From contig KQ965746.1 of assembly GCA_001574975.1 (NCBI GenBank), positions 381,812 to 445,811 on the forward strand: a stretch of 64,000 bases of DNA. Direction: 5' to 3'. Numbering within the stretch: the stretch's first letter is position 1; each line of letters opens with the position of its first letter. The notes under the pieces are model-generated. The model saw nothing but the letters and a program-made list of their open reading frames with translations, searched no databases and was not told where the DNA came from. This document shows, piece after piece, positions 55,556 to 64,000 of the stretch. This DNA comes from Gonapodya prolifera JEL478 (lineage: Eukaryota; Monoblepharomycota; Monoblepharidomycetes; Monoblepharidales; Gonapodyaceae). The translations under genes were made by a program, and so were the position numbers.

Positions 55556-58009
55556 ATGGCCACGCGCACGCCTGCACGCACCGCGCACACGCTGCACCGC
55601 ACGCTCACCCAGCTGCGCCACCGGCACTGCGCACCCCCTCTGCCCGCTGTGCCACTCGCTCACTCTCTCGCGCACGCATTCTCCACCTCTTCGCACTCCC
55701 ATGCCCAGGCTGCACCCGCACCCGCGCAGTCTCGCAGATCGGCAGATTTCGCACGCAGAGTCGCCGATGGACCCGACTTTGCCGAGTTTGTGCGAAACTC
55801 GTCGCAGAGGGGAACGGACATCGAAGCGGAGGAAGGCGACGAGGACGGCGGGGAGGTGTTGCTCGTCGAGAAAAAGGACGAGAGGAAGCTCACGGGCGCG
55901 GAGATTAGACGGAAAAAGTGCGTGGTGGTTGGTTGCGTCGCATTGCAAGAACTCGCCGTCTTCACCTATCGTCCCCGGGACCATCTTCACCCGTCTTCAC
56001 TCCCTTTCGCCCCATCTCATCCCCCAACCCACCCAACCCCACACACACCATCTCCAACGTCCTACTCCACTCCACTCCACTCCCCAGCCACGTCCGACTG
56101 CCGCCCTGGCTCAAGACGCCCGTCCCGCTTGGCTCAAACTTCCACCGCATAAAGCGCGACGTTCGCGGGCTCGGCCTCGCAACAGTCTGCGAGGAGGCAA
56201 AGTGCCCAAACATTGGAGAGTGCTGGGGCGGCAAAGATGGCACTGCGACGGCTACAATCATGGTGCGTTGGTTTCGGTGGGTGCGGGGGGGGGGGGGGGG
56301 GGCGGGGGGGGGCGGGCGGGGGGGGGGGGAATCTAAGAGTGAAAAAAAAAAGTTTAGAAACACCAGGAAAGTCTATGGTTATTGGAAGCAGCCCGTTCTT
56401 TCCCAAAGTCGATGTGCACACGCAGTTGTTGCTCAATGGGACCCAAGGTAGGGTGGGGGGGGGGGGGGGGGGGGGGGGCTGGACCGACGGAGGCCTACCA
56501 AGGCGGGAGGAGGGAGCCCGAGGCCTAAGCGGCGCTAGGCGCTGACCGAGGCTGTCGAGGATGGAGGGGTTTCTTTGGCACGGGACCGAGGGTGGACGAG
56601 GACCACTGGTCCTTGGAGAGGCCATGTCATGGAAGAGCGGCTGCTCACATTTCAGAAAGAACATCCACCGGGCGAGTCGTTCTTCCCATCTCAAACATAA
56701 CCTCCTCCTCTACCCTCCACACACCACCACCCAACAGCTCATGGGCGACACATGCACGCGCGGCTGCCGGTTCTGCTCCGTCAAAACCTCCCGCACGCCC
56801 TCCCCCCTCGACCCGCACGAACCACAACGCACGGCCGAGGCCGTGTCGCGGTGGGGGCTCGGATACGTGGTGTTGACGAGCGTGGATAGAGACGATGTGG
56901 AGGATTTTGGGAGCGAGCATTTTGCGAGGACGGTGGAGTTGATTAAGGAGAGGTGCGTGGGGGAGGGGGATGGGGGGGATGGGGGGGTGGATATGTGGAT
57001 GGTACGGGGTTGATGGGATGCAGAGAGTAGGCAGAGTTTGGATGGGGGACATGGTGGACATGGTGGAAAGTGTCAATGGGATAGGGACATGGGGAGGGTG
57101 GACGGTGTCGATGGGATGGGGAGATGAAGAGGGTGGACAGGCTGGATAGGGTGGATTGGGTGGATATCAGCTGATACGAGCAGTGACCGACATGCGGCAG
57201 TCAATGCAATCAGAACGGGAGGATGTCGAGGGTTTTGGGTTTCTGCTCGGGATGGATGGTCGCCACCAAGAAGCATCTCTCACACCTGACTCCAACTCCG
57301 ACCCCGCTCCCGAACCCCCCACCCCACCCCACAGATCTCCCTCCCTCCTCGTCGAATGCCTCGTCGGCGACATGCGCGGCCACGCGCCCCACATCCACCG
57401 CGTCGCCACATCCGGACTGGACGTCTTCGCACACAACCTCGAAACCGTGCGCCGGCTCACCCCCTCCGTGCGCGACCGTCGCGCGACGTTCGAGCAGTCC
57501 CTGTCCGTCCTGCGCGAGGCCAAAGTGGCAACGGAAGGAAAAGTCGTGACGAAGACGAGCTTGATGCTAGGGTTGGGCGAGACGGACGAGGAGGTCGAGG
57601 AGGCGATGTGGGAGGCACGAGGGGCCGGCGTGGATGTGGTTACGTTGGGACAGTATATGAGGCCGACGACGAAGCATATGAAGGTGCGTGGGCGGTGTGG
57701 GGGGGTCCGGGGGTTGTTCGTGGTGCCCACCAAATGTCACCGCGGTCACTCTTGCTCACAACTCTCACTCTCACCCCCACCCCCCCACCCCCCCTCCCCC
57801 AACACACACACCCTACACACTTTGCACCGCCGCAGGTCCACGAATACGTACACCCCGACAAGTTCGCGCACTGGGCCAAAGTCGGGCAGGACACGATGGG
57901 CTTCAAGTACGTCGCGGCGGGCCCGCTCGTGCGGTCGTCATACAGGGCCGCCGAGCTGTTCTTGGAGAAGGTCCTTAGGGGCGAGCGGGCGGAGGCGGTT
58001 GCGGTATGA
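55556..58009 (+). CDS. LIP5: Lipoyl synthase, mitochondrial
   Basis: Five exons: 55556-55917, 56088-56262, 56738-56952, 57335-57683 and 57836-58009, giving 424 residues. The Arg/Thr/His-rich, acid-free start ([20 protein letters not shown]) is a mitochondrial presequence. The family motifs are complete: auxiliary-cluster cysteines in [12 protein letters not shown], radical-SAM cysteines in [67 protein letters not shown]-like [19 protein letters not shown] and a late RSSY serine that ligates the auxiliary cluster. It inserts two sulphurs into octanoyl-protein to make lipoate for pyruvate and 2-oxoglutarate dehydrogenases. Introns 2 and 3 are long and G-rich. Confidence 0.95.
56284..56480. repeat. 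Intronic poly-G tracts
   Basis: Two near-pure G runs (about 56286-56330 and 56455-56480) in the second intron of the lipoyl synthase gene. They may form G-quadruplexes, and their exact lengths may be unreliable. Confidence 0.7.
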
Positions 58010-58136
58010 GGAGGTGGCAGTGGGACAAGGTGTGGCGAGGGTCGTGTGGATTTTGCAGAACAGTACATGCACACATGTATGAATGCCAAGTAATCTAAAG
58101 AATCGGCCGACGTGCCCGAACCCCATCGCCGCCAGG

Positions 58137-59369
58137 TTACACGGGGGGGTTGAAGTCCGTCTCGACTGCCGAATCCGCCACGCCATGAGTGAGACACACG
58201 TAGTGGAAGCGAAACGGGGCCGCGACTTACTGGGAGGTTCCAGGAGGGCCGCGTGAGACCCGACCACGATGGAGGCGGCGCCGACTGGACCAAGGTTTGG
58301 GGTGGTGTCGTGAGGGGTCGGTTCGGAGAGGACAAAGTGGGACCACTTACGGAGCCAGAATATCGCTGATCCGGCGCTGGAGATCCACAGGAGCGGGATG
58401 GAGACTGCACGAGATAGAGGGAAGCGGCGTCCCCACGAAACACAGTCAGACGACCGAAAATTCACAACCACAAGCACACGCGAACGTAACTCACTGAGCG
58501 CCAACCCGATCCACGCCTGCTGCTGTGTAAGCACGATGGGACGACCTAGGATGGTCACGGCCGTGGGTTGGTCCTGTGGCATCCGGACGGCGAAGTAGGC
58601 GGCGGCGAGGATGAAGACGATGGTGAAGAGGAGGAGGAGCTCGATTGGGGGAGTCTCTGAGGGGTGTACGTGGAACTAGGTTGTGGCAAGGAGCTCACGT
58701 TGGTCACGAGGGCGTAAATGAGCAGTCCCGCCACGACGAGGAGGTAGTTTGTTTGGTAATACACAAGGTTGACGCTGACGCGTGCCGACGTTTGGGACCA
58801 CGAGATGGGTTTGGAGAACCGGTTCTGGAGTGGAGTTGACAGACCATGGAGCGAACGTGAGTGCGAGCGGGCATGGAAAGGAGCGAGCGCTATGGAACAC
58901 TCACGCGATCAAAAAATTCCTGGTTGAGACAGCGGGTGGGATGGGGTGGCGAACAGGGAGGGGGATGGGGTGTTGGCAGGTCAGTGAAGCTGTGGGATCG
59001 TGGGTCCAGCATATGGGCTTTCCGAGCGCTCCGTATCGCGGCGTTTCACTGTCTTTATGACATTTGACAAGGTCTGGGTCGCGGGCGATAACATTGGCGC
59101 CTCCTTTGGCGACAGGGGAATCTGGCTACACGTCCAGCCACCACCTCCAATTCCATCGCCATCGTCTCTCCACATCCCGCAATCCGTTCCTCCAATCGCA
59201 CTCCGCATCCATTCCCAGGGTGGCCCAAGCGCTACGTGCTACTCACGCCCCACGGTCGCAGCTTGGACAGACTCTCGTTTTTGAATCGCTCTAGAGTCGC
59301 CATGTGCTGCTGCGAGACAAGCGACGTGTACGCATAGTTGGATGAGGACGAATTGGTCGACGGCGCCAT
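58137..59369 (-). CDS. PRA1 family protein (prenylated Rab acceptor, YIP3-like)
   Basis: Seven exons: 59369-59247, 58919-58905, 58824-58699, 58639-58495, 58404-58351, 58284-58231 and 58165-58137, giving 181 residues. Landmarks: SLSKLRPWGEFFDRNRFSKP, RVSVNLVYYQTNYLLVVAGL, the first membrane pair, then LLLLFTIVFILAAAYFAV, TILGRPIVLTQQQAW, SIPLLWISSAGSAIFWLL and the end HAALLEPPIETDFNPPV. This is the PRA1 pattern of two hydrophobic hairpins in Golgi/ER membranes, helping Rab GTPase membrane cycling. Exon 2 is only 15 nt (E-F-F-D-R), yet its residues are conserved in the family and its splice sites are canonical. Confidence 0.9.
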
Positions 59370-59540
59370 CGTGATGGGTGGTGGAAACGTGATGGGCTTG
59401 GTCGTTCGGCTGAACTATATCGATTGTGGCAACGTTTTTGCCGAATACGCAACGTCACTATTTAACCAGGATGCGGACTTGTTATATGTACACGAGTGGC
59501 CATAGAAATGCCGAGAAAATAACGTATCAACTGCTTCGCT

Positions 59541-61571
59541 TCAATCCGTCGTTGGCGACCCGGAATGCTTCCAAATCATCTGTTGATAGTCCCGCAAAGT
59601 CTCCACCTTCCTCACTGACGCTTTCAGGAGATGTTTGATGGGCTTTGAGGTGGTCAGATGAGACTTGATCATAAAAATAAATGAAAATACGGAGAGGAGG
59701 TAAACTCACGTCCATCAGCATGCACGCCTTCTGCCACGCCACCACACACGCAACAAACTTCCCCAAAACAGCCATTTCATCCGCCTGCCGCCTGACCTCT
59801 GCGAACGGAATCCCCGCAAGATCGTCGCACCCGTTCTCGCAACCAAGCTCCGTCTCAGCCAGCTCAACAGACTCGCTATTCACGGTCGCAAACTGCGCAC
59901 CCCACGGTGTTCCAGGCTGCGGCCGTGTCGAAAAGAGATTGATCAGCCCGTCGGTGCCGGAGAGGAAGGCTCGAAAGGCGAGAGACGGGGAGGCGTCAAA
60001 GGTCGTTGTGTCCCGACTGAAGAGGACCAGCGCAGCACGGAGAATACGCACAAAGTGGGCTGGAACGGGGTCAGGTTCTGCAATTGGTGCAACGCGGGGT
60101 TCGCCTGTTGCTGGGACGACAAGCGCAAGCCACTGGTGGAGCAGCGTTTCCGACCATCGAATCTGTCGCAACACTTCTGAAATAGCGCGGACCTTGAAGT
60201 ATACAGTGCAATAAGCGTCGAGAAGGCGTTGTGATGCGAGAGTTTGGTACTGCATCTGTATAAGGGTATTGACAAGTGAGCAGGCAGATTGCCACCCTAT
60301 GAGCACGAAATGACTCGAACCTCGAGAGACAGCGACGTCGACAACAGCCCCAGGTAGCGCCGCACTTCAATGATTACTGCAGCTTTGCACCTCTCCCACG
60401 CCTCCCTTGGAATCCCAGCGCCGCCATACACATCCACCGTCGCGAGGGCCTTGGACAGCACGTCCGGCAAGCGTTCGCCTCGCACGCCGATCCGCCGCTC
60501 GAGCTCCACGAGCCGCTTGCTGATCGCCATGAGATGTGTGAGTGTGAGCTGGGTGAGAAGTTTTGCCGAGACGGGACGGGAGAGGGATGCCAGAGTGCGT
60601 AGACTGGGAGGTGATCCGGAGGGCGGCGATGATGGGGTCGTGTTGGGTTCCGTTGGCGACAAGGATCCCGACGTGGGGCGTGTGGACGACGTGCCGCAGG
60701 GGTCAAGCGATTCGCTGATCCGCTCAAGGTTTGGGCAGAGCCGTGCGAGCTGGAGGAACAACGGGGAGCAGAGGGCAGGCAGTAAAGTCCCATCTGTTTG
60801 CGTGGGGCTCAACGAAACAGGTGAAGGACTTGTGGGCGAGCCCAGGGCACCAAAAAGGGCCTCGGTAAGCTGAATTGCAGTCGTGTCAGGGCGCGAGGGC
60901 GATTGACTACTTGTTGGTGAGCCATTCAATCCTGCACCCAAGGCTTGCCCCGGCGAACGGACTTCATTTGCCCGCAACTTCATTTCAGAGTTCTGCGATG
61001 TCACCGTGAGGACATTGAGAAGTACCGACATGAGCTCGCGAACGTCTCGTGACCTTTTGGGGCGAACTGACGGGAGTTCGTCGGCAGGAACAGTCGGGGT
61101 GACAGCGGTGCGCAGGGCCTCGCATCCGAAGCAGAGCGAGCGGACCAGGTGGCCCCGCCGAGGGAGTGTGCGCAATAGAAGGCGGAAGCTTGAGAGCGAC
61201 AAGACTGTAATTTTGCGGTACAGGATGCGAGAGGCACACTCGCTGGGAGCGCGGGCAACGTGGCAGACGACGAGCAAGTCGCGCAGACTCAGATGGGAAC
61301 AGATATGTGAAAGAATCTCTGGGGGTAAATCTAGCAGACACATGGGCCCCCGAGGTGTCAGCGACTCCGTCTCCTTGCTCTCCGGCGGTGCACTGCTGTC
61401 CACCAGAGGACTCGAACACCCTGGGCTCGGTTCATTTCGTTCATTGAAGGTTGTAATTCGTTGTTGCCCACACGCAATCAGCAGCGCAGTCCATACGTTC
61501 CAGTTGAGTTCATCGTAGAGATGGAAATGCCTCGAGAGCACGACAGCGAGACCCTGTGCCGTCCTTCCCAT
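59541..61571 (-). CDS. F-box protein
   Basis: Three exons from ATG 61569-61571. The F-box lies at about residues 77-115 (CLLDLPPEILSHICSHLSLR, DLLVVCHVA). A Ser/Pro/Thr-rich linker and helical segments follow (LTQLTLTHLMAISKRLVELE, WERCKAAVIIEVRRYLGLL). A 75-nt intron after SLSLE joins to MQYQTLASQRLLDAYCTVYF, then VRAISEVLRQIRW and AEVRRQADEMAVLGKF. A further intron (donor gtgagt, acceptor tcaag) gives the end LRDYQQMIWKHSG and stop 59541; without it the frame runs to 59527. It is a probable SCF substrate adaptor, with no recognised LRR or WD repeats. Confidence 0.75.
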
Positions 61572-62057
61572 TGTGAGATGCGAGGAAAGTGCACAACAAA
61601 GTCAAGGTGCATGTCCACAGTGCGAAGACGCTGGCGAAGATGTAAGCAGCGTGAGCGACACGAACATTCGGGAGCGACCAGGGAAACGAGACAAGAAAGA
61701 ATCGACATCGCAAGAGCGAGATTCAGTCCTTCCAATTAATGTGCCCCTTTGATTGTTGACCACAATTTGCACCTTCCCGCCATTTGCACGACAGCTCTAA
61801 TATGAATGACAATTTTACAATGTACAAGTCCCTTATATCCCTCATCATGGCCAAACGCATGCAAGTTTAGGCTTTGTTTCCGTAAAACAGCAGCTTCTCG
61901 ATCAGGTCGACGTGGGTCAACACCATCCGGCGGCAGCAGTATCGCTTCAGGTCGAGCGCATCAAGCGCTTGCCTGGGAGGCGACAGTGAAGAAAGAAAAT
62001 GGATGTCCATAGAATGGGGCGAAACATAATGGGTGAAGCAAGGCAACGCGATTCCAT
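61572..62057. other. Intergenic
   Basis: Upstream of the F-box gene and downstream of the small gene at 62.1 kb. No feature was accepted. Confidence 0.4.
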
Positions 62058-62448
62058 TTAAGTGCGAGGTTCCTCGGGCGAGAGGTCGACAGAGACGTAC
62101 CCCTCGCTGTAGTCCTCCTTCAAGAGCCTAAGATACGTATCCCATTTGTTGCCAATGACTGCAGCAGGGACCGAAGTTGGGGGAAGACGGGTGGGAGCGG
62201 GTTTAGCACGATCGAATGGAAAAACAGGGAGTCCCGAAGCGAGCAGCCGATGGAGCTGAGGAACCACGCTGTTCCGTGACGTTCAAGGTAGGTCTGGATC
62301 GTACTGACCTTTTCCGCAGGAGAAGCAGCGCTGCCAATGGTCAAGAAGTCACAGGTCCAAAACAGTACGACGTGGAACCGAATCAGCGACGTCAGCGAGA
62401 GCTTGATGTGAAAACGCGTGAGTGAAAACTTACCACAGGAATGATCAT
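62058..62448 (-). CDS. Small protein of unknown function
   Basis: Three exons from ATG 62446-62448: MIIPV, then (after a gtaagt intron) [20 protein letters not shown] with [11 protein letters not shown], then (after a gtcagt intron) [19 protein letters not shown] through [20 protein letters not shown] to stop 62058. About 100 residues with a hydrophobic N-terminal helix that may be a membrane anchor or mitochondrial signal. The frame joins well at both splices. No family was recognised. Confidence 0.55.
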
Positions 62449-62651
62449 GGCTGGTTCCGCGCTATGTCCGGTGCCGAACAAGTTTTCTCCAGACTTTCTG
62501 CGACAACCTTTGGTCACAACGTGATCACATTTATTGCAGTTTAATTGCACTTTCAACACAGCAGGAAGAAAAACATTATCAAAAGAGAACACCTATAGCA
62601 CTGGGAATTGATTGGGTTTTGCATCCTCCACCAGCCCGAGTCTTGTTCGTG

Positions 62652-64000
62652 TCATAGATCACCGTCATCGACATCTCCACCAAGGTCCACAAGAAGGACG
62701 AGTAGCCTGGGCGCCAGAACCCTGAAGGAAAGATGCAAATAGGAGTGTAAAAAGTTTGTCTTCACATCGTCTCCACACAAGGGAACTCTTCGACTTACCG
62801 GACTTTCCTCTCAGTGTCCCTCCAAAGCTGTGGAAGACCAGCGAAGACGGCCATCGCCCACCTATCAAGGAGGATTTGTCAACAATTGGATCCAAATCTT
62901 GCACAACATCCCGAGGAGCACTCACAGGTAATCTCCCAACACTTGAAACACCCAAAGCTTGAGCCCCAAGATGGAAAACGCCGCCAGCGCTGACGTGAAC
63001 CTGAACGCTGTCCGGTCTCCAAACCTATTGAATCCTCCCAGGACAAAGACGCTGAACAGCAATGCATCGTACCGCAGCCTCAGCTGGGACACCAAACGCA
63101 GCACCGCCACGACTGTCCACGCTGCCACTGTAAACGCCAGTGTGGCTGCCTTGAAAGCCCTGTATGCGAAACTCATGGCGTAGAACAGAGCACCCGTCAG
63201 GGCTGTAGGGAAGAAGGAGCTGAAGAGCAGCCCAAAAGGAGCCACGGAGAGGATCGACGCGATGACAGTGGGGTTGGGAGGGGAGGGCACTACGTTCTCG
63301 ACGACAGACCAGTCAGGGGGGAAGTCGGGTGGGGAAGGATGAACTTCGGGTCGGGGGAGGAACTCCTCAATAGCGAGCGCAGAGAAGATCATGCGCAAAA
63401 GTATGGAAAGACCATATGTGAGGATGATGTAGTAGGCGATCAGTGAGAGGTAGACGAGAAATTTAGCGGAGGCTGTGGATGCGAATGGTAAGGAGTGCAT
63501 TCGAAAGACACATTTGGAGGCGACTCTCACCCATGTTAAGCCCAAAGTACTTTCTTCTTGAGTAAAAGCTTAGACAGACTTCGCATTGGACCTTGGACAT
63601 GGTGTTTGGGCTGCTCTTGCGCCACCTCGTCAAGCAGTCACGGTGCACCCAGCGCGCTGAGCCCGTGCATGAACAGGGAGAAATCAGTGTCTCGGCGGAT
63701 TCGTCGGAGAGACAGATGCGGCAGGCTGGTTCCGACAAGATGGAGGGGGATGGAGGACGGTCAAGCGAGGTGCAGCCGACGTGGGACGAGCCGATACGCC
63801 GCACGGCACGAGGACGCGGATTATGGAGAGTGCTGTGCAGGGATTGGGCACTCTGGGAGCGCGATAGGATGGATTCGAATTCGAAGTTGCCGTTTGGTGT
63901 GCCGACGTCGCCCACGCTGGAGCCCCGACGGTTTCTCAAGTAGTGCTGCTTCTTCACCTTCCTGCGTCGAAACGACGGGCGCACGAAATCGTGCTCGTGA
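62652..64000 (-). CDS. Membrane RING-CH (MARCH-type) ubiquitin ligase, 5' end off the right edge
   Basis: The frame is open at base 64000 (HEHDFVRPSFRRRK). A RING-CH finger follows at about 63560-63740: CRICLSDESAETLISPCSCT, then WVHRDCLTRW and CEVCLSFYS, the C4HC3 order of MARCH E3s with a Trp before the second half. After a gtgaga intron come hydrophobic helices FLVYLSLIAYYIILTYGLSI, VAPFGLLFSSFFPTALTGAL and LAFTVAAWTVVAVLRLV. Two more introns lead to a hydrophobic end VLAPRLLVLLVDLGGDVDDG and stop 62652. Such proteins ubiquitinate membrane proteins. The N-terminus is missing. Confidence 0.85.

Noticed and set aside
56286-56480. Poly-G runs as a possible regulatory G-quadruplex
   Set aside because: Kept only as a repeat feature; run length may be sequencing-limited and nothing indicates function.
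1-64000. tRNA, rRNA, CRISPR arrays, bacterial-type operons
   Set aside because: I looked for T-loop-like GGTTCGA strings and for regular short repeats with spacers and found none that hold up; the genome is eukaryotic.

Overview
The window looks like nuclear DNA of an early-diverging (chytrid-like) fungus. About 25 protein genes lie close together on both strands. They are split by many short GT-AG introns (mostly 45-110 nt), have fungal-type products (MGM101, EFM4, PRA1, lipoyl synthase, PITH) and no bacterial-style operons. I infer this placement from gene content and intron style; a species call is not possible from the window alone. All exon models were assembled by eye from splice sites and reading frame, and no search or fold was run.

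Layout. 1-2.3 kb: 5' part of an ankyrin-repeat gene that runs off the left edge. 2.8-3.4 kb: weak hypothetical. 3.67-7.17 kb: decayed PIF/Harbinger DNA transposon flanked by TAA, with broken Myb/SANT-like and DDE transposase genes in convergent orientation. 7.34-8.27 kb: six-exon thioredoxin-fold gene of the SelU/PRXL2 family, with an in-frame TGA exactly at the redox position (RRPG-TGA-L-L-C). This reads as a selenocysteine codon, and selenoproteins are very rare in fungi. 9.3-14 kb: coiled-coil protein and a small protein ending in an array of RRxS motifs. 14.2-16.1 kb: epoxide hydrolase-like alpha/beta hydrolase. 16.5-21.4 kb: giant low-complexity SH3-PX protein. 21.8-22.9 kb: disordered protein. 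23.2-26.1 kb: UNC93-like transporter. 26.7-28.3 kb: 2-Cys peroxiredoxin whose last intron stays open and encodes an alternative tail ending in a basic nuclear-localisation-like cluster. 28.3-30.8 kb: no confident gene.

30.8-32.1 kb: WW-domain protein with a Pro/Gln/Tyr tail, divergent from MGM101 (32.7-34.1 kb). 34.3-36.5 kb: RS-rich protein. 36.6-37.7 kb: EFM4/METTL10-type lysine methyltransferase. 37.8-40.9 and 41.6-43.8 kb: two SEL1-repeat genes in tandem, the second fused to a protein kinase. 44.2-45.8 kb: PITH-domain protein. 46-47.6 kb: hypothetical. 48.2-49.7 kb: F-box-like gene. 50.6-52.1 kb: secretory-pathway RING-H2 protein. 52.1-55.2 kb: sparse, with possible exons and degenerate direct repeats. 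55.6-58 kb: lipoyl synthase. 58.1-59.4 kb: PRA1-family protein. 59.5-61.6 kb: second F-box protein. 62.1-62.4 kb: small unknown protein. 62.7-64 kb: membrane RING-CH (MARCH-type) E3 that runs off the right edge.

A redox theme recurs: SelU-like protein, 2-Cys peroxiredoxin, the PITH protein (a domain shared with thioredoxin-like proteins) and lipoyl synthase. They are not clustered as a pathway, so I treat this as coincidence. The two observations most worth following are the in-frame TGA in the SelU-like gene and the nuclear-tail intron of the peroxiredoxin gene.
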